A DNA stretch of 64,000 bases, taken from contig JBCCKF010000006.1 of assembly GCA_039027435.1 (NCBI GenBank), forward strand, positions 186,001 through 250,000, given 5' to 3'. Position numbers and translations under genes: made by a program. The notes under the pieces were generated by a model, which did no database searches, had not been told where the DNA came from, and was given only the letters and a program-made list of their open reading frames with translations. Source of the DNA: CALBPI01 sp039027435 (GTDB lineage Bacteria > Pseudomonadota > Gammaproteobacteria > Steroidobacterales > Woeseiaceae). Positions 26,305 to 33,711 of this stretch are shown one piece after another (position 1 is the first letter of the stretch; every line of letters begins with the position of its first letter).

Positions 26305-26639
26305 GAGTGTTCCGGAAGGAAGCGCTGCCAGCGGCGCAGGAAACGTTGCCCCTTGTCCGTCAGAAATATGCGCTTCTTGCGCAGATTGTCCGGGTCCAGG
26401 TGCTGTTCGATCAAACCCGGGCCGGCAGTCTTGCGACTGTTGATCTCCGATAGATCTGCCAAGTTCCGCGACAGTGCGGTTGTGCTGATACCTTGCAGGT
26501 GCTCTGCCAATTCGTTCTGGCTGAGGCCTTCGTTTTGGGCGACGTGCAAAAAGACGAGCAGGCGCTGCACGGTCACATCAGGCGCGATGTTGTCTCGTGC
26601 ATAGGTCAGAAATTCCAGCAGATCTGTGGGTCGCGCCAT
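26301..26639 (-). CDS. MarR-like winged-helix regulator
   Basis: A 112-residue protein with a MarR-type fold: VTVQRLLVFLHVAQNEGLSQNELAEHLQGISTTALSRNLADL forms the helix-turn-helix at residues 22-63, and DPDNLRKKRIFLTDKGQRFLRRW the wing and following helix. It lacks the longer first and last helices of typical MarR proteins (about 140 residues), so the dimer may be minimal. AGGGA lies 6 nt before the ATG. It is the first gene of an operon with sdaA (4-bp overlap), suggesting control of serine breakdown. Confidence 0.8.
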   Translation of the reverse strand: MARPTDLLEFLTYARDNIAPDVTVQRLLVFLHVAQNEGLSQNELAEHLQGISTTALSRNLADLSEINSRKTAGPGLIEQHLDPDNLRKKRIFLTDKGQRFLRRWQRFLPEHS

Positions 26640-26772
26640 GTCTTGTCCCTACTCTTGCGATACCGCAACGCTTCGGCTCTAGTGTACGCCCATTTGCTGA
26701 TGCTTGATCGCCATCATCGAGGTATATCGGCCGGCTATGCGGTCGGCGCCTCTTTTGGTCTATGATCCGCCG

Positions 26773-27219
26773 ATGGGGGAATCAGAGAACACAATTGCGA
26801 TGAATGAAACGTCCGAGATCATTTATACCGATGAAGAGCCACTCGATACGGATCAGTTCATCGATCTGCTGCGCCGCTCAGGGCTCGATGCGCGCCGACC
26901 GATTGAGGATCGCTCGTGTATGGCGTCGATGGTGCTCAATGCCGATATCCTGATGACAGCGTGGGCGGGTGATGAACCGATAGGAGTGGCGCGTTCGGTA
27001 ACGGACTTTTCGTATTGCTGCTATTTGTCGGATCTCGCTGTTGACGAGCGTTGGCAGCGCCAGGGTGTCGGCCTGGCCTTGATAAACGCAACGGCGAATC
27101 GCCTTGCCGCAGACTGTCAGTTGATCGTGCTCAGTGCGCCGAAGGCGACAAACTTCTACCCCGAGGCTGGGTTTACCCAACACGACAACGCATGGGTGCG
27201 AACGGCCAGGACCGACTGA
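26773..27219 (+). CDS. GNAT-family N-acetyltransferase
   Basis: A small acetyltransferase, about 148 residues. The acetyl-CoA site is LSDLAVDERWQRQGVGLALINATANRL (motif A, RQGVG), followed by IVLSAPKATNFYPEAGFTQHDNAWVRT. The IVLSAPKA...FYPEAGF wording matches the group that acetylates small amines or antibiotics, but the acceptor cannot be named. The start could be 26773 or 26800, and neither has a strong ribosome site. The gene ends directly against the convergent GST gene, with no spacing and no visible terminator. Confidence 0.8.
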   Translation: MGESENTIAMNETSEIIYTDEEPLDTDQFIDLLRRSGLDARRPIEDRSCMASMVLNADILMTAWAGDEPIGVARSVTDFSYCCYLSDLAVDERWQRQGVGLALINATANRLAADCQLIVLSAPKATNFYPEAGFTQHDNAWVRTARTD

Positions 27220-27828
27220 TCAGTCAGAGGGTGGCGCAGACGCGGCAGCGGCGGCCTGAAATGCAGGGCGTGCCGCGCACCGTTTGAGGTAGTCGGTCAG
27301 TACTTCTGCATTGTCCGGCATGATGCCGAACATCTGAAGGAAGTTGACGCTACTGCCGAGCATGACGTCCGCGGCGGAGAAATCCTCACCCATCACCCAG
27401 GTTCTGTCTGAGAGACGCGCGGTCAGGGCATCGATCATCGAGTCAAAATCCGCCCAGCCATGGGCTACCCGGTTAGCTTTGGCCGTGCCGAATGCCTCGG
27501 CCATGCACGGCTCCATGACTGCAGGCGTGTACATCAGCCAGAAGAGGAACTCACCACGCTGCGGGCTATCTGCCGCCGGGCTGAGTTTCGCGTCACTGTA
27601 TCGATCTGCCAGATAGAGGCAGATTGCAGCCGATTCGGCCATAGCGACGTCACCATCGACAATGGCGGGCACTTTACCCAGCGGGCTTGCAGCAGCGAAC
27701 TCCGGGTGAGACTTCGCGGTAGCGTCCCGAATGTCGATGGCCTCGATTTGATACTCGCAACCCGCTTCTTCAAGCATCCAGATAGCGCGCATGCCGCGAG
27801 TCTGCGGAAAGGTGAATAGCGTGATCAT
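27220..27828 (-). CDS. Glutathione S-transferase family protein
   Basis: A cytosolic GST of 202 residues: a thioredoxin-like N-terminal domain (MITLFTFPQTRGMRAIWMLEEAG, then SPLGKVPAIVDGDVAMAESAAICLYLADRY, with the cis-Pro VPAI and the SNAIL-type ESAAI glutathione loop) and a helical C-terminal domain (WVMGEDFSAADVMLGSSV, the N-capping box). A serine or tyrosine near residues 6-10 would activate the thiol; here threonines occupy the site. Its ATG overlaps the stop of the upstream PBP2-like gene by 4 bp, so the two form an operon. Confidence 0.88.
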   Translation of the reverse strand: MITLFTFPQTRGMRAIWMLEEAGCEYQIEAIDIRDATAKSHPEFAAASPLGKVPAIVDGDVAMAESAAICLYLADRYSDAKLSPAADSPQRGEFLFWLMYTPAVMEPCMAEAFGTAKANRVAHGWADFDSMIDALTARLSDRTWVMGEDFSAADVMLGSSVNFLQMFGIMPDNAEVLTDYLKRCAARPAFQAAAAASAPPSD

Positions 27829-28673
27829 CGTTGAGCCCCCTGTGTGATCAATGCATCAATGTCGAGCGCACGCTCGGTGAGTCCGATATCGAGCAGTGTA
27901 GCCTGAACAGTGCTCAGCATCTCAGGATCTACGCCGACCGTCTTTGCCCAGTTCGTCTGTGCCAACCACTGTGCTACCTCGGCGGGATTCAGTCCGTATT
28001 CGTCGCTGAATGCCGTCACAGCATCGGTGTCTGCAGCCATGTTGTTCGCCTTGTCGAGCGCGGTCCCGAGCAGTGCGGCCAGCGCATGACGGTCCTGGCG
28101 AGGAATCGCTCCGCGACAGCAAGCGACGAAACACGGCCAAGGCGTTGGCAGAATATCGATTCGTCGAAACTCTCCCGCGGCGACCAAAGGGGCTGTCGTC
28201 GCGCGCTCCCAAAGGAAAACATCGGCCCGATCTTCGGCAAATGCCGCCCTCGCGCCTTGCAGGGTATCGACAGTGACGTAGTCGACCGGCATCTGCCAGC
28301 CATGCTGGCGGGCGTAGATCCCTGCCATGAGATGAGATCCGGAACCCATGCGACTGACGGCTACGCGTCGATTGACCACGTCGCTCGGACGGTGAAAAGA
28401 AGAGGCTGCCGGCACATGAACACCCCAATTCAGGGGTGTCTCGACCCATACGCCAATGACGCTCAAGTCGATCCCGCGCGCTGCACCCGCGATGGCACCC
28501 TCTGTCAGCAGGATTGCAACGTCTGTGTCACCCGAAGACAACAGGTCCAGCATGCGTCCCGTGCCCTCCGGGACCTCCTGCCACTCGATAACACCGCGAG
28601 CCCCCATTGTTCGCCAAGCTCGATTGAAATGTTCGGGAACCCCGCAAACACGCGGGATTGGTCGATTAGTCAT
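27825..28673 (-). CDS. Cytosolic periplasmic-binding-like protein (Ca3427-like)
   Basis: A 282-residue type 2 periplasmic-binding fold protein with no signal peptide. VPEHFNRAW near the start, EWQEVPEGTGRMLDLLSSGDTDVAILLTEG and the segment SRMGSGSHLMAGIYA match the Ca3427-like group, related to NitT/TauA sulfonate-binding proteins but found also in fungi without a transporter. It may sense or carry a small anion or heterocycle. It leads a two-gene operon with the GST and is divergent from the PhoB-type leader of the lipoprotein gene. Confidence 0.75.
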   Translation of the reverse strand: MTNRPIPRVCGVPEHFNRAWRTMGARGVIEWQEVPEGTGRMLDLLSSGDTDVAILLTEGAIAGAARGIDLSVIGVWVETPLNWGVHVPAASSFHRPSDVVNRRVAVSRMGSGSHLMAGIYARQHGWQMPVDYVTVDTLQGARAAFAEDRADVFLWERATTAPLVAAGEFRRIDILPTPWPCFVACCRGAIPRQDRHALAALLGTALDKANNMAADTDAVTAFSDEYGLNPAEVAQWLAQTNWAKTVGVDPEMLSTVQATLLDIGLTERALDIDALITQGAQR

Positions 28674-28792
28674 GTTGTTTGCAGCCTACACTGACGAAGA
28701 TTTGACGCCCTTTTGATACAGCTGAGGTAGCCATACCAAGTGCATGAAATGTTGACACTATTTTCTGACATAAGTCACAGACACCCCTCATC

Positions 28793-28836
28793 CGTCACAT
28801 TTCCGTAACAAACGCGTCATTTACGCGTCACAGATC
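28793..28836 (+). promoter_or_regulatory. Tandem Pho box (four 11-bp repeats)
   Basis: Four consecutive 11-mers: CGTCACATTTC (28793), CGTAACAAACG (28804), CGTCATTTACG (28815), CGTCACAGATC (28826). Period and sequence match the PhoB direct-repeat unit (TGTCA plus 6 AT-rich bases). Units 2 and 3 end in CG where most Pho boxes have AT-rich bases. CTAACC at 28841-28846 is a possible -10 at the usual distance after a Pho box. This would place the lipoprotein-receptor pair under phosphate-starvation control. Confidence 0.7.
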
Positions 28837-28869
28837 AAACCTAACCTCCTGCCGTCCAAATCGTGGGTG

Positions 28870-28889
28870 GGTGAAGGTTCACCGTTTTT
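28870..28889 (+). terminator. Small hairpin with T run in the lipoprotein leader
   Basis: GGTGAA and TTCACC (28870-28875, 28878-28883) followed by G and five T. This has the form of a weak intrinsic terminator, about 68 nt before the lipoprotein start, so it may act as an attenuator. The short loop makes it a tentative call. Confidence 0.35.
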
Positions 28890-28957
28890 CGAGGAGAAGA
28901 ACGGGCCGGGTCTGCTTGCGAAATTCTAAAATTAATCCAAGCAGCGGAGTTAGCATC

Positions 28958-30631
28958 ATGATGCGCAAGAGCCTCCTTCCCGGCGCGGTAGCGCTGGCCG
29001 TACTCGCCGGATGTGGCGGTGGTGACATCAACATCGAGCCAAGCACGTCGGTAAGCAACAGCAACAACACGACGACCAACAACTCGGGCAACCAGAACCC
29101 GAACGCAGTCTGCGCTTCCTACACCAACTCAGGTGGGCAGGAAATCAGCGGCGCCTTTGACGGCACCAACTGCATTTACGCACCGTCTTTCTCCGACGCG
29201 GGAAACAACATCACCGTCGACCTGACCATTCCGGCACTGGCTAACGGTGGTGCGCATATTTTTGAAGGCAGCCTGTTCATCGGCGAAACCTTCGACACCG
29301 ATGCGGGTCTTGCAGCCGCTGGCATCACCGAAGGTGGCGACGGCCCTGTACTAACTGTTGAAGCGGGCGCGACGCTGGCTTGGCAGACCAGCGCTGACTT
29401 CTTGATCATCAACCGCGGTTCCCAGCTGTTCGCTGTGGGTCGTGAAGATGCACCGATCACCTTCACCTCTGTTTCCGACGTCAATGGCACCGTTGCCTTC
29501 GACGACGTACAGCAGTGGGGTGGCATGGTCGTTAACGGCTTCGGCGTCACTAACAACTGTGATTACACCGGCTCTGTTGCTGGTGGTGATCTTGCGACGA
29601 CCGATTGCCACGTTGATGCTGAAGGCGCAGCTGGACTTGACGAGTCCCAGTACGGCGGCGACAACAACGACGACAGCTCTGGTCGTATGGAATACCTCCG
29701 CGTCAAGCACACGGGTGCACAGGTAGGTAACGGCGACGAGCTGAACGGTATTTCGTTCGGCGGTGTTGGCCGCAACACCATCGTTGAGAATCTGCAGGTT
29801 TACTCAACGTTCGACGACGGCATTGAGATGTTTGGTGGTGCGGTGAACTTCACCAACTTTGTCGGCCTCTATGCTCGCGATGACACCATCGATATCGATG
29901 AAGGCTACGCCGGCACGATCACGAACGCATTGGTCATTCAGAACGAAGCCGATGGCAACCACTGCATCGAGGCAGATGGCATTGCATCGTTCTCCAGCCT
30001 GACCGGAGCAGAGGTCGAAGCGACGATCACCCAGGGCATCAACTCGCGTCCGACGATCAACAATCTGACCTGCATCGTGAGTGCAAACGGCACGGCCACT
30101 GCGACGCACGATCCGGGCGCGGGCTGGCGTCTGCGTGAGGGGATCTTCGCGATCATCAACGATTCGCTCGTCGTCTCTACCTACGGACCAAACGACGCGA
30201 CAAGCGCAAATGACAACTACTGCTTGCGTGTCGACAACCGCTCGCAAGTTGCGGCGCAGGACGGCGATCTTCAGGTCAACAACACCATCTTCGCCTGTGA
30301 AGAGCAGACTCGTGGTCAAACCTTCCCGGACGGCGTAACCACCGAACTGAGCTTCGCTCAGGATGATGGCAGCGTTTTCGCGACGGTTGCCGGTGTTGTT
30401 GATCCGACCGCTACGGCTGATGCTGGTCTCCAGCTGCTGGAAGGAACGCCGGGCTTTTACTCGATTCAGGCGACCGCTTTGCAGGTCGATGGCGCCGATC
30501 CGATGGTTACGCCTACCGCTGGCACGATCATCGGTGGTGTGAGCCTGGCCGACGACTGGACTCAAAACTGGGCGTTCGGACTGCGTGATGTCGCTGGTGG
30601 CAACGCGCTCGCGGAGTTGTGGTTCCAGTAA
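28958..30631 (+). CDS. Large surface lipoprotein, beta-helix-like, partner of TonB receptor
   Basis: A 557-residue lipoprotein: signal with lipobox LAVLAGCGG, then a low-complexity Asn/Ser/Thr linker (about residues 28-52), then a long repetitive region rich in Gly, Asn and Asp (NGISFGGVGRNTIVENLQV, DDGIEMFGGAVNFTNFVGL, DDTIDIDEGYAGTITNALVI) that reads like a right-handed beta helix. The linker and the neighbouring receptor suggest it sits on the outer membrane, possibly exposed. It is often misnamed multidrug transporter in related genomes; no transport feature is visible. GGAG is 8 nt before the ATG at 28958. A tandem Pho box lies 120 bp upstream. Confidence 0.78.
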   Translation: MMRKSLLPGAVALAVLAGCGGGDINIEPSTSVSNSNNTTTNNSGNQNPNAVCASYTNSGGQEISGAFDGTNCIYAPSFSDAGNNITVDLTIPALANGGAHIFEGSLFIGETFDTDAGLAAAGITEGGDGPVLTVEAGATLAWQTSADFLIINRGSQLFAVGREDAPITFTSVSDVNGTVAFDDVQQWGGMVVNGFGVTNNCDYTGSVAGGDLATTDCHVDAEGAAGLDESQYGGDNNDDSSGRMEYLRVKHTGAQVGNGDELNGISFGGVGRNTIVENLQVYSTFDDGIEMFGGAVNFTNFVGLYARDDTIDIDEGYAGTITNALVIQNEADGNHCIEADGIASFSSLTGAEVEATITQGINSRPTINNLTCIVSANGTATATHDPGAGWRLREGIFAIINDSLVVSTYGPNDATSANDNYCLRVDNRSQVAAQDGDLQVNNTIFACEEQTRGQTFPDGVTTELSFAQDDGSVFATVAGVVDPTATADAGLQLLEGTPGFYSIQATALQVDGADPMVTPTAGTIIGGVSLADDWTQNWAFGLRDVAGGNALAELWFQ

Positions 30632-30685
30632 GCCACCTGGCTTCACTGGTGCCGGGGCAGGTTTAGCCATGCCCCACTTCGAATA

Positions 30686-30718
30686 GGGGGTGTCGCGCCG
30701 AAATTGCGTGGCACCCCC
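30686..30718 (+). repeat. Stable intercistronic hairpin
   Basis: GGGGGTGTCGCGC pairs with GCGTGGCACCCCC (13 pairs, two G-U) around a 7-nt loop. No T run follows, so it is not an intrinsic terminator. It lies between the lipoprotein and receptor genes, where such hairpins stabilise the upstream mRNA and set unequal protein amounts. Confidence 0.75.
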
Positions 30719-30744
30719 ATCAGAACGAACCCAAGGTCGTAAAG

Positions 30745-33474
30745 ATGAAACACAACAAACGAACAGCGCCCTGGTTGCTTCTCTCGTCGCTGGTTTGTGC
30801 CGCACCTGTCGTGGCGCAAGAGGACGACACGGACGCACAGGACGATACCGCCGTCGAGGAAACCGAGCAATCCGCGGCTATCGACGAGGTTGTCGCCGTC
30901 GGTCGCTTGCTCAGCACAGGTCAAGCGTTGGCACTCGAGCGCATGGATGATGCTGCAGTCACCGATTTCCTGGGCGCGGACCAGATTAGCCGTACCGGCG
31001 ACTCGAGCGTGGCTGTCGCACTCAAGCGTGTACCCGGACTCTCACTGGTCAATAACCAGTTCGTGTACATCCGCGGGCTGGGAGAGCGCTACTCGCAGAG
31101 CACATTGAACGGTGCGTTTATTCCGTCTCCGGACCTTACGCGCAACGTGATTCCGCTGGATATCTTTCCAGTTGCGATCGTTGATTCGTTGCGGGTTCAG
31201 AAGGCCTATACGCCTGACATGAGTGCTAACTTTGCCGGCGGCAGCGTTGACGTGCGCACGAAGGGTATTCCGGATGGTTTCACAGCATTCTGGGAGATTG
31301 GTACGGGCTTCAACACGGCTGTCAATGGCAACGTCAACACCTACGCAGGCAGTAGCGAAGACACTCTGGGTACCGATGACGGAATCCGAGCGCTGACGCC
31401 TCAGTTGATTTCTCAACTCGCGCGATTCCAGGGAAACACGGACACACAGGGTCTGCTGCTGGATATTCTTCAGAGCGAGAACCCGGGTGCAACCGTCGCT
31501 GACGCTGAACTCGTTAACCGACAGCTAGCGCTGGAGCTAAACCGAAACCTCACGATCGAGAGCGAAGATCCGCTGCCGGACGTCGATTTCAAAGGCAGCA
31601 TCGGCAACAGCTTCATATTGAATGACGATTGGGAGTTCGGCTTTCTTGCGGGCGCGACTTACGCGCACAACTGGCGCGAGGAAGAGACGCTCACTCGGAA
31701 CTTTAATTTCCCCGAGCAAATCAACGGTTCTGAAATCGAGTCAACCCGGAATGTGAACATCTCCGGTATTCTCAACTTCGGTCTGAAATTCGGTGATGAG
31801 CATAGCTTGTCGACTAACTCGCTGTACCTGCGGAACACTGATGACGAAACCGTGGTCACGGATTTCTTCAACGAGAACCGCCTCGCCGGCGACGGCCTCG
31901 GATTTCGTAACTACCGCTTTCTGTTTGAAGAGCGCACGATGCGGGTGAACCAGCTTATGGGCGAGCACCGGTTCGGAGCGGAAACCCGCGATCGCTTCCA
32001 GAGTCTCGGCTTTCTTTGGAACATCATTCCGGAGGACACCAAAATCGATTGGTTCTTCTCGGATTCAACCTCTCAGACCGACATTCCAAATCAGGTCGAT
32101 ATTCAGGGCCAGACGGTCACGGATACGGTCACCAACGCAGTGTTGAGCGAAAGCATCATCAATGCGCGGAATGCTGCTGTGTTCCGTTACACCGGTCTCG
32201 AGGACGAGGTAGAGAGTAGTCAGATCGCGTTTACCTTGCCCTTCGAGACAGAGAAGAGCCGTATCGACTTTAAGTTCGGTTTTGGTACCGACCGCAAGGC
32301 ACGTACCTACGAGCAGTACCAGTTTGGTCTGGGAACGGATAACACCGACAACCTCAGTACTCTGACTGGCGATCTGGGCGACGTGTACTCCGATGCCAAC
32401 ATCCTGAACCCGGACAACGAGTTCTTCTTCGATTTGCTCGGTACGGACAATCAGTCCTACATCGCCGCGACGATCACGGATGCGTCATTCGGTATGGTCG
32501 ACTGGACGTTCGACGAGACTTGGCGCTTTGCTGTCGGTGCTCGCTATGAGGCCTACAGCCAGGTAGCTGTTGACTGGAACCCGCTTGGGTTCTCGGAAAC
32601 CAGTCCGCAGATTACTACCGATCCGGAAGCACTCGAGCGTGCGGCGTTTCAGTCCGACGACATCTATCCGTCGGTGCAGGTGACCTACATGGGCGATTGG
32701 TTGGCCGAGACCTTCCAGCTGCGCTTCGGTTACAGCCAGACGGCGGTACGTCCGGACTTGCGTGAAATCACGGACGCCAGCTACATCGACCCGATCACCG
32801 GTGAGATCGTGGACGGTAATCCGGGCGTTATTCCAGCGACCGTTGATAGCTTCGATGCGCGTGCGGAGTGGTTCTTCGCGGACGGCGACAACGCCACCAT
32901 CACGCTGTTCTACAAAGACATCACGGATCCGATCGAATTCTTCGAGTCGGCAGCTAGTGATACGAACACGGCGCGTGAAATCATCAACGCGGATTCCGCG
33001 GAGCTGTACGGTGTTGAGCTGGAGGGTATCAAGCAACTTGGATTCCTCGGATCTTCGTTCCAGAACTTCTTCGTGCAGGGCAACCTGACGATTCAGGACA
33101 CCGAGCTGGTGGCTGGCCCGGACGCGGATGCACCAACCAACCCGACACGTCAGCTGACAGCCGCTTCTGACTACGTTGCGAACATTACGTTGGGCTATGA
33201 CTCAGCGGATGGCAAACACACGGCGACGCTCGTGTACAACGTATTCGGGGAGCGCTTGTACGTTGCCGGTCGAAACGGTGCGCCGGATGGTTTTGAGCAA
33301 CCGTTCAACGGATTGGATGCAACCTACAGCTGGTTTCCGACAGACCGGTTGGTGGTGAAAGCCAAGGCTCAGAATATCCTCGGAGAGGAAATCACGATCG
33401 AGCGCGAAGGTGTAACCACCTTCATTCAGGACCCCGGTTCTGCGTTTGCGATCTCCGTACAGTGGACTTATTGA
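30745..33474 (+). CDS. Oar-like TonB-dependent receptor
   Basis: A 909-residue outer membrane receptor. The signal peptide ends at VVAQ; an unusual acidic stretch EDDTDAQDDTAVEETEQ precedes a TonB box-like DEVVAVGRLL. The plug (QISRTGDSSVAVALKRVPGLSLVNNQFVYIRGLGERYSQSTLNGAFIPSP) is the wording of large Oar/SusC-like receptors of gammaproteobacteria. A long barrel ends FAISVQWTY with the terminal aromatic residue needed for assembly. It is co-transcribed with the upstream lipoprotein (113-bp gap holding a stable hairpin), probably under PhoB control. The substrate is unknown; a phosphorylated organic molecule is my guess. Confidence 0.88.
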   Translation: MKHNKRTAPWLLLSSLVCAAPVVAQEDDTDAQDDTAVEETEQSAAIDEVVAVGRLLSTGQALALERMDDAAVTDFLGADQISRTGDSSVAVALKRVPGLSLVNNQFVYIRGLGERYSQSTLNGAFIPSPDLTRNVIPLDIFPVAIVDSLRVQKAYTPDMSANFAGGSVDVRTKGIPDGFTAFWEIGTGFNTAVNGNVNTYAGSSEDTLGTDDGIRALTPQLISQLARFQGNTDTQGLLLDILQSENPGATVADAELVNRQLALELNRNLTIESEDPLPDVDFKGSIGNSFILNDDWEFGFLAGATYAHNWREEETLTRNFNFPEQINGSEIESTRNVNISGILNFGLKFGDEHSLSTNSLYLRNTDDETVVTDFFNENRLAGDGLGFRNYRFLFEERTMRVNQLMGEHRFGAETRDRFQSLGFLWNIIPEDTKIDWFFSDSTSQTDIPNQVDIQGQTVTDTVTNAVLSESIINARNAAVFRYTGLEDEVESSQIAFTLPFETEKSRIDFKFGFGTDRKARTYEQYQFGLGTDNTDNLSTLTGDLGDVYSDANILNPDNEFFFDLLGTDNQSYIAATITDASFGMVDWTFDETWRFAVGARYEAYSQVAVDWNPLGFSETSPQITTDPEALERAAFQSDDIYPSVQVTYMGDWLAETFQLRFGYSQTAVRPDLREITDASYIDPITGEIVDGNPGVIPATVDSFDARAEWFFADGDNATITLFYKDITDPIEFFESAASDTNTAREIINADSAELYGVELEGIKQLGFLGSSFQNFFVQGNLTIQDTELVAGPDADAPTNPTRQLTAASDYVANITLGYDSADGKHTATLVYNVFGERLYVAGRNGAPDGFEQPFNGLDATYSWFPTDRLVVKAKAQNILGEEITIEREGVTTFIQDPGSAFAISVQWTY

Positions 33475-33496
33475 TCTGCACCACTTCGGAACAAGA

Positions 33497-33526
33497 GCGG
33501 GCCTCCTCGGAGGCCCGCTTTTTTTT
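33497..33526 (+). terminator. Intrinsic terminator after the receptor
   Basis: GCGGGCCT (33497-33504) pairs with AGGCCCGC (33511-33518), with a 6-nt loop, followed by eight T (33519-33526). It starts 23 bp after the receptor stop and closes the lipoprotein-receptor operon. From here to 33595 I see nothing further except a second T-rich run. Confidence 0.92.
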
Positions 33527-33595
33527 GTGCCTTTTTTTGGTGCAAAAATGTGCGGTTGCAGCATCCGCGCAACATCCCGAAGGGCGCATCCCTGC

Positions 33596-33625
33596 TTGCT
33601 TCACGCCTTGTTGTTGGCGTATAAC
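33596..33625 (+). promoter_or_regulatory. Candidate sigma-70 promoter of the second receptor
   Basis: TTGCTT (33596-33601), an 18-bp spacer, then TATAAC (33620-33625). Transcription would begin about 80 nt before the GTG start at 33712. The leader also contains the palindrome CGTCTTT-T-AAAGACG (33684-33698) directly against the G-rich ribosome site. Confidence 0.5.
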
Positions 33626-33711
33626 GACATGCTGGTGGAGCGTACTCGCTCTTTCCGGTCGTCGCGGGGGTGACGGCCACAATCGTCTTTTAAAGACGGG
33701 GGGTAAAATCT

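Noticed and set aside
30686..30718. Intrinsic terminator between lipoprotein and receptor
   Set aside because: No T run follows the stem (ATCAGAACG), so termination is unlikely.
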